47,097 bases of DNA from Lysobacterales bacterium (GTDB taxonomy: Bacteria > Pseudomonadota > Gammaproteobacteria > Xanthomonadales > SZUA-38): positions 1 to 47,097 of the forward strand of contig JASJDM010000034.1 in assembly GCA_030065125.1 (NCBI GenBank), given 5' to 3'. Shown in pieces: positions 15,377 through 23,635 of the stretch. The notes beneath the pieces are model-generated. The model saw nothing but the letters and a program-made list of their open reading frames with translations, ran no database searches and was not told where the DNA came from. A program made the position numbers and the translations under genes. The first letter of the stretch is position 1. Each line of letters starts with the position of its first letter.

Positions 15377-16614
15377 AAATGTCCTTCCATGAAGATGGTG
15401 GCCGGCTGCTCCAGGTGCTCCTTCAGGGATTGGATCATGGCGGCAGCGTCGAAACCGTCGACGAAACGGTGATCGAATGAACCGGACAGGTTCATCATCA
15501 GTCGCACCTCGATATTGCCGTTGACCACCATGGGGCGCTCCACCGCTTTGTTGACGCCGATGATGCTGACCTCGGGTTCGTTGATGACCGGCGTGGTGAC
15601 AATACCCCCCAGCTTGCCCAGGCTGGTCACGGTAATGGTGGAACCGGTCAGCTCGTTGCGACCGGCGCTGCCGTCCCGGGCCCGGTCGGCCACGCGGCGG
15701 ATGGCGTCAGCCAGCTGACCCAGGTTCATGGTCTGGGTATCTCGGACTACCGGCACCTTCAGCCCCTGGGGCGTCTGGGTGGCGATGCCGGCATGGACCG
15801 CACGATAGCGGACCACCGTCTCGCGCTCGGCGTCATGCAGGGCATTGCACTGGGGAAACTCCGGCATTACCCGGGTCAACGCCATCACAATGAAAGGCAG
15901 GTAGGTGAGCTTCGGCTGGCCCTGGGCCAGTTTTCCGTTGAGGTGCTTGCGCAGCGCCTCCAGGGCCGTGATGTCCACCTCCTCCACGTAGGAGTAATGG
16001 GGAATGTTGCGCTTGCTGGAGGTCATGCGCTGGGCAATCAGGCGGCGCACGCCAATGATCTTGATCTCCTCGGTGCCGGGCTCTGGCGCCGCCACCGGCC
16101 CGGCATCGCCGTTGATGGCGGCTTCCAGGTCCGAGCGCAGGATGCGTCCCTTGGGTCCGCTGCCGGCGATCTGGGTCAGATCGATGCCCGCCTCCCGGGC
16201 CATGCGACGGATGGAGGGAGACGTCAAAACCTTGCCGCTGGCCGCGGCAACTCCGGCGTCCGGCGCAGCAGCGGCGGCAACCGGAGCGGGCTCCGGCGCA
16301 GACGCCGCGGCCGACTCCTCCGGGGCGGCGGCCGCTTCCGGCGTGGATTCAGCAGCGGAATCGTCCACCTCGAGGCCCACCTCCAGGGTGACCAGCGGCG
16401 CTCCTACCGCCACGCTGGCGCCGGCCTCGCCGTGCAGAGTCTTGATGATCCCCGTCACCGGCGACGCCACCTCCACCGAGGCCTTGTCGGTCATCATGTC
16501 CACCAGGGGATCGTCTTCCGTGATGTGGGCGCCCTCGGCCACGTGCCAGGCAGCGATTTCCGCCTCTACCGTGCCCTCTCCCAGGTCCGGCAGTTTGAAG
16601 ATGTACTCGCTCAT
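15373..16614 (-). CDS. bkdB: Branched-chain 2-oxoacid dehydrogenase E2 (dihydrolipoyl acyltransferase)
   Basis: A 413-residue E2 core subunit. The ATG at 16614 begins MSEYIFKLPDLGEGTVEAEI; a longer reading would run into the E1-beta gene. One lipoyl domain (1-80) carries the lipoylated K44 in MMTDKASVEV. An Ala/Pro/Glu-rich linker (about 85-128) is followed by the E1/E3-binding domain (about 130-166, TSPSIRRMAREAGIDL) and a catalytic domain ending with the active site D-H382-RFVDG. It accepts the acyl group from E1 and passes it to CoA. The linker is a typical flexible swinging arm. The gene overlaps E1-beta and the reductase by 4 bases each. The bkd assignment rests on the E1-alpha neighbour. 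Confidence 0.92.
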   Translation of the reverse strand: MSEYIFKLPDLGEGTVEAEIAAWHVAEGAHITEDDPLVDMMTDKASVEVASPVTGIIKTLHGEAGASVAVGAPLVTLEVGLEVDDSAAESTPEAAAAPEESAAASAPEPAPVAAAAAPDAGVAAASGKVLTSPSIRRMAREAGIDLTQIAGSGPKGRILRSDLEAAINGDAGPVAAPEPGTEEIKIIGVRRLIAQRMTSSKRNIPHYSYVEEVDITALEALRKHLNGKLAQGQPKLTYLPFIVMALTRVMPEFPQCNALHDAERETVVRYRAVHAGIATQTPQGLKVPVVRDTQTMNLGQLADAIRRVADRARDGSAGRNELTGSTITVTSLGKLGGIVTTPVINEPEVSIIGVNKAVERPMVVNGNIEVRLMMNLSGSFDHRFVDGFDAAAMIQSLKEHLEQPATIFMEGHL

Positions 16615-17627
16615 GCTGCCTCCATCACCTTGCGGATGGCGGCCGCCACCCGCTTCTGGCCGGGAAAATACTGCCACTCGAAAGCGTGGGGGTACGGCGT
16701 ATCCCAGCCCGCCACCCTTTCAATGGGCGCTTCCAGGTGCCAGAAGCATTCCTCCTGGATCGTTGTTGCCAGCTCCGCGCCGAAGCCGCCGAAGCGGGTG
16801 GCCTCGTGGGCGACCAGGCAACGCCCGGTTTTTTCCACGGACCGTCGCAGCGTGTCGATGTCCAGCGGCAGCAGGCTGCGCACGTCGATCACTTCCGCGT
16901 CCACGCCGGCCAGCCGGGCGGCACTTTGGGCCACGTGCACGATGGTGCCGTAGGTCACGATGGTGATATCGCTGCCCGGCTCCACCACCTCGGCAGCGCC
17001 CAGGGGTACCGAGTAGTAACCCTCCGGCACCTCGCCCTTGGGATGGGTGGTCCAGGGGACGGCGGGTTTGTCGGGGTCACCGTCAAAGGGTCCGTTGTAG
17101 ATCCGCTTGGGCTCGAAAAACACCACGGGATCGTTGGACTCGATGGCGCTGATCAGCAGGCCCTTGGCGTCGTAGGGGTTGGACGGCATGACGGTGACGA
17201 TGCCGGAGACATGGGTAAAAATGGCCTCCGGACTCTGGGAATGGGTCTGGCCGCCGCGGATGCCGCCGCCGCAGGGCGTGCGAATGGTCACCGGGGAAAA
17301 GAAATCGCCGCCGCTGCGATAGCGCAGCCGGGCCAGTTCGCTGGCGATCTGGTCAAAGCCCGGGTAGATGTAGTCCGCAAACTGGATTTCCGCCACCGGT
17401 CGCAGGCCGTTGACGCCGATGCCGATGGCGGAGCCAATGATGCCACCCTCGGCAATGGGCGCGTCAATCACCCGGTGCTCGCCATACTTGCGCTGCAGCC
17501 CGTCGGTACAGCGGAAAACGCCGCCAAAATAGCCCACGTCCTGGCCCATGACAATCACCGTGGGATCCCGCTCCAGCATGACGTCCATGGCGGAGTTGAT
17601 AGCCTGAATCATGTTCATCTGTGCCAT
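16611..17627 (-). CDS. bkdA2: Branched-chain 2-oxoacid dehydrogenase E1 beta subunit
   Basis: A 338-residue transketolase-like beta subunit. It has the family phrases MGQDVGYFGGVFRCTDGL, VIDAPIAEGGIIGSAIGIG and TPCGGGIRGGQTHSQSPEA, and the C-terminal LVAHEATRFGGFGAEL. It pairs with E1-alpha to form the thiamine-diphosphate E1 that decarboxylates 2-oxoacids from valine, leucine and isoleucine. RGGQTHSQSPE matches branched-chain enzymes better than pyruvate dehydrogenase, whose corresponding phrase reads AAQHSQ. It begins 4 bases after E1-alpha and overlaps E2 by 4 bases. Length is normal. Confidence 0.95.
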   Translation of the reverse strand: MAQMNMIQAINSAMDVMLERDPTVIVMGQDVGYFGGVFRCTDGLQRKYGEHRVIDAPIAEGGIIGSAIGIGVNGLRPVAEIQFADYIYPGFDQIASELARLRYRSGGDFFSPVTIRTPCGGGIRGGQTHSQSPEAIFTHVSGIVTVMPSNPYDAKGLLISAIESNDPVVFFEPKRIYNGPFDGDPDKPAVPWTTHPKGEVPEGYYSVPLGAAEVVEPGSDITIVTYGTIVHVAQSAARLAGVDAEVIDVRSLLPLDIDTLRRSVEKTGRCLVAHEATRFGGFGAELATTIQEECFWHLEAPIERVAGWDTPYPHAFEWQYFPGQKRVAAAIRKVMEAA

Positions 17628-17631
17628 GGCT

Positions 17632-18867
17632 TCAATCCTTCAGAGCGAGCATTTCTTCCTGCTGAAGCAGCAGGTGGTCGGTCATGTCTTCCAGCACGTC
17701 CTCGAACATGTCCTGGGGGTCCAGGAACGGGCCCTCGCTCATGGTGCCGAAGCTGATGGCTTCCTGCCACGCCGCATCCACCTTGTCTTTCATCTCCTGC
17801 TCGAGCTGCGACTGCTTGTCTTCGCTCCAGTGGCCTTCCCGGATCATGTGGCCCTTCAGTCGCTCCAGCGGATCGCCCAGGGGGAACGCCTGCCACTCCT
17901 TGCTCGGGCGGTAGCGGGTGGGGTCGTCGCTGGTGGAGTGGGCGCCGCCGCGATAGGTGACCAGCTCGATCAGAGTTGGCCCGCCGCCCCGCCGCGCGCG
18001 CTCGGCCGCCCACTGGGTCACCGCGTACACCGCCAGCAGGTCGTTACCGTCCACCCGGATGCCGGGGATCCCCAGTCCGAGACCCTTGGCTGCGAAGGGC
18101 CGGCGTTCCCCGCCGGCGAATCCCTGAAAGGTCGAGATGGCCCACTGGTTGTTGACCACGTTGAGAATCACCGGGGCCTGGTAGACCGCGGCAAAGGTCA
18201 GCGCGTGGTGAAAATCGGCTTCTGCCGTGCTGCCGTCGCCGACCCAGGCGGCGGCCACATGGTCCTCGCCCTTGATGGCCGATGCCATGGCCCAGCCCAC
18301 CGCGTGGGGGTACTGAGTGGCGAGATTGCCCGAGATGGAGAAAATCCGGCCTTCCTTGTCGTGGTACATCACCGGCAGCTGTCGGCCTTTGCACATGTCC
18401 CGGGTGTTGGACAGGCACTGGCACATCATATTGACCAGCCCGGTTCCCCGCAGGATGAACAGGCCCTGATTGCGATAGCTGGGGAACAGCATGTCCTTGG
18501 GCTTGAGCGCCATGCCCTGGCCGACGGACACCGCTTCTTCACCGAGGGACTGAACGTAAAAGGTGATCTTGCCCTGCCGCTGCATGCGCTGCATGCGTGC
18601 GTCAAAGGTACGGGTCAGCACCATCGTGCGCAGGGCGATCTGCAGATCGTCCGGTTCCAGCTTGGGGTCCCAATCGCCGCAGGCCTGGTGGTCATCGTCC
18701 AGCACCCGCACCATTTCGTGGGCCAGGTGCTCGATATCCCGGGTCTTGGCACTGATGCCGGGCCGGTCAACGGCACCCGCCGGCGACACGGGAAGGTAGC
18801 TGAAATCGGGTTCCTCTCCAGGCCGTGCCGACGGCTGGGGTATATGAAGTCGCGACTTGTTTGACAT
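17632..18867 (-). CDS. bkdA1: Branched-chain 2-oxoacid dehydrogenase E1 alpha subunit
   Basis: A 411-residue thiamine-diphosphate subunit. The cofactor motif starts at GDGSTAEADFHHALTFAA and ends with VVNNQWAIST (GDG...NN pattern). The loop GAHSTSDDPTRYRPSKEW is the hallmark of branched-chain E1-alpha, the equivalent of the regulatory phosphorylation loop in animals. The first 60 residues (PSARPGEEPDFSYLP) match the extended N-terminus of the branched-chain enzyme. folE ends 74 bases upstream on the same strand. This is the strongest evidence that the operon degrades branched-chain amino acids or makes branched acyl-CoA primers for fatty acids. Confidence 0.96.
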   Translation of the reverse strand: MSNKSRLHIPQPSARPGEEPDFSYLPVSPAGAVDRPGISAKTRDIEHLAHEMVRVLDDDHQACGDWDPKLEPDDLQIALRTMVLTRTFDARMQRMQRQGKITFYVQSLGEEAVSVGQGMALKPKDMLFPSYRNQGLFILRGTGLVNMMCQCLSNTRDMCKGRQLPVMYHDKEGRIFSISGNLATQYPHAVGWAMASAIKGEDHVAAAWVGDGSTAEADFHHALTFAAVYQAPVILNVVNNQWAISTFQGFAGGERRPFAAKGLGLGIPGIRVDGNDLLAVYAVTQWAAERARRGGGPTLIELVTYRGGAHSTSDDPTRYRPSKEWQAFPLGDPLERLKGHMIREGHWSEDKQSQLEQEMKDKVDAAWQEAISFGTMSEGPFLDPQDMFEDVLEDMTDHLLLQQEEMLALKD

Positions 18868-18941
18868 GTTTTATCCTTGATCGCTCACCGTTGACCGCAC
18901 CCCCACCCGCGATGCTCAGGTCGGGTCGCCGATGCCGTTTT

Positions 18942-19529
18942 TCAATCCGCCCGAATGATTTCCAGGAACTCCATCCGGGTCCGGGCGTCTTTTCGGAAAT
19001 TGCCCAGCATCTGGCTGGTCACCATGGACACCCCGGTTTTGTGCACGCCCCGGGTGGTCATGCACTCGTGGGAAGCTTTGATCACCACGCCGACACCCAG
19101 GGGCTTCAGCACGTCCTCAATGCAGTTGGCAATCTGGGCAGTCATTTTTTCCTGGACCTGCAGACGGCGGGCAAAGGTATCCACCACCCGGGCCAGCTTG
19201 CTGATGCCCACCACTTTGTTGGTGGGAATGTAGGCCACGTGGGCCTGGCCGATGATGGGCGCCAGGTGGTGCTCGCAGTGGGATTCGAAATCGATGTTGC
19301 GGAGCACGATCATCTCGTCATAGCCCTCGACCTCCTCGAAGGTCCGTCGCAGGTATTCCGTGGGATCTTCCGCGTAGCCCCGGAACCAGTCCTGGTAGGC
19401 GCGGGCTACCCTTGCCGGGGTATCCAGCAGTCCCTCGCGGTCGGGATCATCGCCGGCCCACTGCAGCAGTGTCCGTACTGCAGCCTCGGCGTCCTCCCGG
19501 CTGGGCCGGGGTTGATTGTCCTTGGTCAT
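18942..19529 (-). CDS. folE: GTP cyclohydrolase I
   Basis: A 195-residue enzyme converting GTP to dihydroneopterin triphosphate, the first step of folate and pterin synthesis. The ATG at 19529 follows AAAGGAG at ideal distance, so it is preferred over a longer reading. Zinc ligands C85 and H88 (SHCEHH) and C156 ([10 protein letters not shown]) have the spacing found in E. coli FolE (110, 113, 181). The phrase [21 protein letters not shown] is typical of the homodecamer core. It lies upstream of the branched-chain dehydrogenase genes with a 74-base gap and may be cotranscribed or independent. A separate repeat element sits upstream of it. Confidence 0.96.
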   Translation of the reverse strand: MTKDNQPRPSREDAEAAVRTLLQWAGDDPDREGLLDTPARVARAYQDWFRGYAEDPTEYLRRTFEEVEGYDEMIVLRNIDFESHCEHHLAPIIGQAHVAYIPTNKVVGISKLARVVDTFARRLQVQEKMTAQIANCIEDVLKPLGVGVVIKASHECMTTRGVHKTGVSMVTSQMLGNFRKDARTRMEFLEIIRAD

Positions 19530-19618
19530 TGGATCTCCTTTGCTGAGACCGGCGGGCGCCGGGGGCCCAACCGGGCTTCTGCGTGAGTCAGGCCGGGGCA
19601 GAGAACAGTCGTCCACGC

Positions 19619-19676
19619 CGCGGTTTACACCGCGTATCCCCGTTGCATGTCATAGACCGCCGCACCGCGGTCTACA
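19619..19676. repeat. Two-hairpin repeat element (REP-like) with CGCGGTYTACA
   Basis: The left hairpin is CGCGGT-TTAC-ACCGCG (19619-19634). The right one is TAGACCGC-CGCACC-GCGGTCTA (19653-19674) with perfect 8-base arms. Both contain CGCGGTYTACA (19619-19629 and 19666-19676). The right hairpin includes the stop codon of the SRPBCC-like gene. It lies between two same-strand genes and could act as a transcript-end structure or a dispersed REP/BIME-type unit. Confidence 0.65.
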
Positions 19677-20142
19677 GGGCTTCAGCCAGGTAGACGAGTT
19701 CGTCGTCGCATCCTTCGATGATCTGCCCCAGCACGTACTTTTCCACCCGCCCACCGATCAGCGGGATTTTGGCTTTGCAGCGGTGTTCGATTTCGTAGAT
19801 GCAGCCATCATCGGTCGGGGTCAGGGAGATGTCCGCATACACCGTCACCGGCTGGCTGAGAAAACTCAGGATATAGCTGGCCTGCAGACCTTGTTCAGTG
19901 TCCCGCCAGGTTTCCACCAGCTCGAATTCCTGCTCCGGGCTGAAAATCTTGGCCAGCCACCCTGGCAGGTCTCTGACGACCGTGCGTTTCATGATCACGG
20001 TGGTCTCAGCGTCGCCCTCCTGCACCTCGATTTCCACGCTCAGCTCGCCAATAGCGAGACTGCGTTCGGACAGGTAATCAGGGTCGGTCAGCAGGGCGTA
20101 GACCTGGTCAACGCCGGCTTCAATCTCGTATTCAATACTCAT
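19672..20142 (-). CDS. DUF2505-like SRPBCC-fold protein
   Basis: A 156-residue soluble protein. The ATG at 20142 follows GGGAGGG and is preferred to the longer reading. The start MSIEYEIEAGVDQVYALLTD and the pattern of one N-terminal helix, long antiparallel strands and a C-terminal helix (RVEKYVLGQIIEGCDDELVYL) fit the START/SRPBCC fold and the DUF2505 group. Such proteins bind hydrophobic ligands; the ligand here is unknown. The gene is divergent from tetR across an AT-rich intergenic region. Its stop lies within the repeat element, and folE follows about 140 bases later. Confidence 0.8.
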   Translation of the reverse strand: MSIEYEIEAGVDQVYALLTDPDYLSERSLAIGELSVEIEVQEGDAETTVIMKRTVVRDLPGWLAKIFSPEQEFELVETWRDTEQGLQASYILSFLSQPVTVYADISLTPTDDGCIYEIEHRCKAKIPLIGGRVEKYVLGQIIEGCDDELVYLAEAL

Positions 20143-20223
20143 TGGAAAAATCCCTCCCGGTTGCGGGACAGGCATCGTCGCCTCCCCGGGCGGCGAAGTC
20201 CACCCTCTGGGCCACGGCCACAT

Positions 20224-20384
20224 CCCCGCTTTCTGCCGTAGTTTATCTTAAGCTGGTCCAACTCGAGAGTTTCTCTTAGTCAATAGTTCATAACTTATTG
20301 TTATTTATATATATACCAATATCTCTTTACTTTTATCTATAGTTCTATAGAATTCCCGGCTCAAATTACAGGCCCGGCAAAAAA
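20224..20384. promoter_or_regulatory. AT-rich divergent promoter region
   Basis: This is the most AT-rich stretch of the window, between the SRPBCC-like gene and tetR. It contains TTATTTATATATATA and several TATA-like elements usable in either direction. An imperfect dyad CAATA...TATTG lies at 20281-20300 and a perfect one at 20336-20351. Confidence 0.6.
20336..20351. promoter_or_regulatory. TetR operator-like inverted repeat
   Basis: TCTATAG-TT-CTATAGA is a perfect inverted repeat with 7-base arms and a 2-base spacer, 33 bases before the tetR start. Size and position suit a TetR-family operator for autoregulation. Confidence 0.5.
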
Positions 20385-20984
20385 ATGGCAGGAGATTCCA
20401 GCAGCGAGCGCTATCGGCAGCAGCGGGCACGAGCCGTTGAAGCGGCAGCGTCGGTGTTTGCCCACAAGGGCTATCACGGCGCCAGCACTGCCGATATAGC
20501 CGAATCCATGGGGATCAAGCAGGGCAGCCTGTACTACTACTTCAAATCCAAGGAAGAAGCCCTGGAAGAAGTCTGCCTGCTGGGCCTGCGGGACTACGTG
20601 CACCGGATGGAGCTGATTGTCAGCAACGATCAGCCATTCGAGGCCAGACTGCTGGCGGTGGTGCAGTCGCACCTGTCCGGCTACCGGGAGAAAAACGAGG
20701 CGCTGAAGGTTTACAACGACGAGCGGCTGTACCTGCCGGAGTCGCGCCGGCGCCGGCTCAAGCAGCAGGGCAGCCACTACCGGGAAATGCTGGAAGGCAT
20801 GTTTCGCAACGCGCTGGAGGCCGGCGTGGTGCGCCGCAACCTGGACTGCCATTTTGCGGCCCAGTCGGTCATCGGAATCTGCAATGCCATGGGAGAGCTC
20901 ATCGTCAGGGATCCGCAGCTGGACCTGTTCGAGCTGACCCAGAAATGTACCGATCTGCTGCTGATCGGGCTGAGTGAACACTGA
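20385..20984 (+). CDS. TetR/AcrR-family transcriptional regulator
   Basis: A 199-residue regulator. The N-terminal helix-turn-helix (about 18-62) has AAASVFAHKGYHGASTADIAE and IKQGSLYYYFKSKEEAL, classic for TetR proteins. The C-terminal ligand domain has the pattern of the KstR2/FadR-like branch, with the phrase NDERLYLPESRRRRLK, whose members often sense acyl-CoA compounds. No ribosome site is visible before the ATG; the next in-frame Met would remove the DNA-binding helix. The ATP sulfurylase gene begins 17 bases downstream, so the two are probably one transcript. Confidence 0.92.
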   Translation: MAGDSSSERYRQQRARAVEAAASVFAHKGYHGASTADIAESMGIKQGSLYYYFKSKEEALEEVCLLGLRDYVHRMELIVSNDQPFEARLLAVVQSHLSGYREKNEALKVYNDERLYLPESRRRRLKQQGSHYREMLEGMFRNALEAGVVRRNLDCHFAAQSVIGICNAMGELIVRDPQLDLFELTQKCTDLLLIGLSEH

Positions 20985-21001
20985 GAAACGAAGGAACTGA
21001 C

Positions 21002-22714
21002 ATGGGTGCTTTCAAAGAACCACACGGCGGCGAGCTGAAAGAGCTCTACCTGCCGGAACGACAGGCGGACGAAGAGAAAGAAAAGGCGCGGGACTATCCT
21101 TCCTGGGATCTTACGCCGCGCCAGTTATGCGACCTGGACCTGCTGATGAACGGCGCATTCTCGCCCCTGGAGGGATTCCTGGGCCGGGAAGATTACGACG
21201 CGGTGTGCTCAGGCATGCGGCTGACCAGCGGCGTGCTCTGGCCCATCCCCATCACGCTGGATGTCAGCCAGGATTTTGCCGACGGCATCGAAGCAGGTCA
21301 GGCCATCGCCCTGCGCGACGCCGAGGGCGTCCTGATTGCCACCCTGGAGGTATCCGACCTGTGGACCCCGGACCGGGCTGAGGAAGCTCGGCAGGTGTAC
21401 GGCACCACCGACGACAACCACCCGGCCGCGGCATTCCTGCTGCACCACTCCAACCCGGTCTACCTGGGCGGGCGCATCCGCGGTGTCGAGCCGCCGACCT
21501 ACTACGATTTCAAGCTGCTGCGGGACACGCCGTCGGAACTGCGCGGCCGCTTCCGCAAACTGGGCTGGCGCAAGGTGGTGGCGTTCCAGACCCGCAACCC
21601 GCTGCACCGCGCTCACCAGGAGCTGACGTTCCGCGCCGCCAGGGAAGCCGAAGCCAACCTGCTGATCCAGCCGGTGGTGGGAATGACCAAGCCGGGGGAC
21701 ATCGACCACTTCACCCGGGTGCGCTGCTACGAACACGTGCTGGAGCAGTATCCGGAACAAACCACCGCCCTGAGCCTGTTGAATCTGGCCATGCGTATGG
21801 GCGGCCCGCGGGAAGCCATGTGGCACGCCATCATTCGCAAGAACTACGGCTGTACGCACCTGATCGTGGGGCGGGATCACGCCGGCCCCGGCGTGGACAG
21901 CGATGGCAACCCGTTCTATGGGCCGTACGATGCCCAGGAGCTCCTGCGCGAGCACCAGGACGAACTGGACATCACCATGGTGCCGTTCAAGAACATGGTC
22001 TACGTGGAAAACAAGGCGGAATACCTGCCGGACGACGAGGTTGAATCCAGTGACAAGATCCTGACCCTGTCGGGCACCGAGTTTCGCCGACGTCTGCGCG
22101 AGGGCCTGGATATCCCCGAGTGGTTCTCCTACCCGAAAGTGGTCAACGAACTGCGCAAAGCCCACCCGCCCAAGCACGAGCAGGGCTTCACCGTGTTTTT
22201 CACCGGACTATCCGGGTCCGGCAAGTCTACGGTAGCCAACGCGCTGATGGTCAAGCTGATGGAAGACGGCTCCCGCCCGGTCACCCTGCTGGACGGCGAC
22301 GTAGTGCGCAAAAACCTGTCCAGCGAGTTGACCTTCTCCAAGGAACACCGGGACCTCAACATCCAGCGCATCGGCTACGTGGCCAGCGAGATCACCAAGA
22401 ACCGCGGCATCGCCATCTGCGCGCCCATCGCCCCTTACGCCAGTACCCGGCGGCAGGTGCGCGAAACCATCGGCGCCGTGGGCGGGTTCGTAGAGGTTTT
22501 CGTCTCTACCTCGCTGGAGGTTTGCGAAAGCCGGGACCGCAAGGGACTGTATGCCAAGGCCCGGGCCGGGATCATCAAGGGTTTTACCGGGATCGACGAT
22601 CCCTACGAGGCGCCGGAAAACGCGGAAATCGTGATCGATACCGCGGAGCTGACGCCGGACCTGGCGGCCCACCGCATCCTGATCACCCTGGAGAAACTGG
22701 GTTACATCCGATGA
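21002..22714 (+). CDS. Bifunctional sulfate adenylyltransferase/adenylylsulfate kinase
   Basis: A 570-residue fusion. The N-terminal part (about 1-385) is a Sat/MET3-type ATP sulfurylase with FQTRNPLHRAHQEL (H202 and H205 of the HxxH motif) and LIVGRDHAGPG. The C-terminal part (about 390-570) is an APS kinase with P-loop GLSGSGKS (402-409), LLDGDVVRKNLS and RDRKGLYAKARAG. Together they convert sulfate to APS and then to PAPS. AAGGAA precedes the ATG. No cysH, cysD/N or transporter gene is adjacent, so PAPS may serve assimilation encoded elsewhere or sulfotransferases. The gene is cotranscribed with tetR, an unusual regulator for sulfate activation. It converges on the next gene with only 3 bases between stop codons. 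Confidence 0.95.
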   Translation: MGAFKEPHGGELKELYLPERQADEEKEKARDYPSWDLTPRQLCDLDLLMNGAFSPLEGFLGREDYDAVCSGMRLTSGVLWPIPITLDVSQDFADGIEAGQAIALRDAEGVLIATLEVSDLWTPDRAEEARQVYGTTDDNHPAAAFLLHHSNPVYLGGRIRGVEPPTYYDFKLLRDTPSELRGRFRKLGWRKVVAFQTRNPLHRAHQELTFRAAREAEANLLIQPVVGMTKPGDIDHFTRVRCYEHVLEQYPEQTTALSLLNLAMRMGGPREAMWHAIIRKNYGCTHLIVGRDHAGPGVDSDGNPFYGPYDAQELLREHQDELDITMVPFKNMVYVENKAEYLPDDEVESSDKILTLSGTEFRRRLREGLDIPEWFSYPKVVNELRKAHPPKHEQGFTVFFTGLSGSGKSTVANALMVKLMEDGSRPVTLLDGDVVRKNLSSELTFSKEHRDLNIQRIGYVASEITKNRGIAICAPIAPYASTRRQVRETIGAVGGFVEVFVSTSLEVCESRDRKGLYAKARAGIIKGFTGIDDPYEAPENAEIVIDTAELTPDLAAHRILITLEKLGYIR

Positions 22715-22717
22715 GGA

Positions 22718-23635
22718 TCAGCCGGGGATGACCTGGTAGTTCAGCCTCGGCAGGTGCACCACCACGTCGCCCACGGACTCATGGCTGTGGGCGACGCTGA
22801 CCCGGTTGCGTCTGGCGGCAACCAGCCGACCGGAAATGCTGCCCCGGCGGGTGTCCAGCGAACTCACGGTCACCGACTGACCCACTGCCAGATTCTCCGG
22901 GTCGTTGGATTCCACACCCTCGACACAGGTACTGGTGGCCGACCGTGCCTCGGCGAAAGCCTCGGCGACCGGTATGGGTATGCGGGTGCCCTCCCCCAGT
23001 TCGGCCATTCGCGCCTCCCAGGGCGGCAGCATATCCAGGCCCTGCCACAGAGAGCTGGCCAGTTCCGGCAGGCCGGCCCGCATGATCCAGGGTACGCTGA
23101 ACGCCTGGATATCCGCCATACCGGGCCGATCCCCAGTCAGGAAAAGCCGGCCGTCCATCAGCTGCCGATTGAGCAGATCACCCTGGGCCCGCAGCTGGGC
23201 GCATGCCGCTTCATAACGCCCCTCCAGCGCGTCGATCCCCCAGCGGGAAAAAACGTGAGCCCGGTCTTTCTGAAAGTCCTCCGGATACTGATTGAGCAGC
23301 AGCCGCGCAATGGGGCTCATGGCGTGGATAAAAAATGTGTCGGCCCACTGCACCAGCAGCATGGCCAGGCCTTCGTCGCCCGCCGGAAACAGGGTTGTTT
23401 CCGGGTAGCGGTGCTCCAGCTCAGCAGCAATCATCTGGCTGTCGATGTAAACGTCAGCGCCGATCTGCATGACCGGCGTACCCCGATAGCCGCCGGTCAT
23501 GGCCACCAGATCGTCCTTGGGGGGCGCCATGGGCGTTTCAACCCAGCGCCACTCCAGCCCCTTGATGGCCAGCATACGCAGCGCCCGCTGGGTAAACGGC
23601 GATGCGTCGTAGCAGTGCATGATGATGTCGCTCAT
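22718..23635 (-). CDS. Glutathione S-transferase-like protein with C-terminal extension
   Basis: A 305-residue protein. The N-terminal 80 residues are a thioredoxin-fold GST domain (CYDASPFTQRALRMLAIKG; GYRGTPVMQIGADVYIDSQM with the cis-Pro TPV). An alpha-helical domain follows to about 235. The last 65-70 residues (from about SNDPENLAVGQSVTVSSL) are strand-rich and not part of a usual GST; the phrase GQSVTVSSLDTRRGSISGRL suggests a small beta-barrel. The start overlaps the stop of the preceding GST gene as ATGA. Substrate is unknown. Confidence 0.85.
   Translation of the reverse strand: MSDIIMHCYDASPFTQRALRMLAIKGLEWRWVETPMAPPKDDLVAMTGGYRGTPVMQIGADVYIDSQMIAAELEHRYPETTLFPAGDEGLAMLLVQWADTFFIHAMSPIARLLLNQYPEDFQKDRAHVFSRWGIDALEGRYEAACAQLRAQGDLLNRQLMDGRLFLTGDRPGMADIQAFSVPWIMRAGLPELASSLWQGLDMLPPWEARMAELGEGTRIPIPVAEAFAEARSATSTCVEGVESNDPENLAVGQSVTVSSLDTRRGSISGRLVAARRNRVSVAHSHESVGDVVVHLPRLNYQVIPG

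Noticed and set aside
17611..18864. 417-codon open frame opposite E1-alpha
   Set aside because: Antisense shadow of the E1-alpha gene with no domain pattern.
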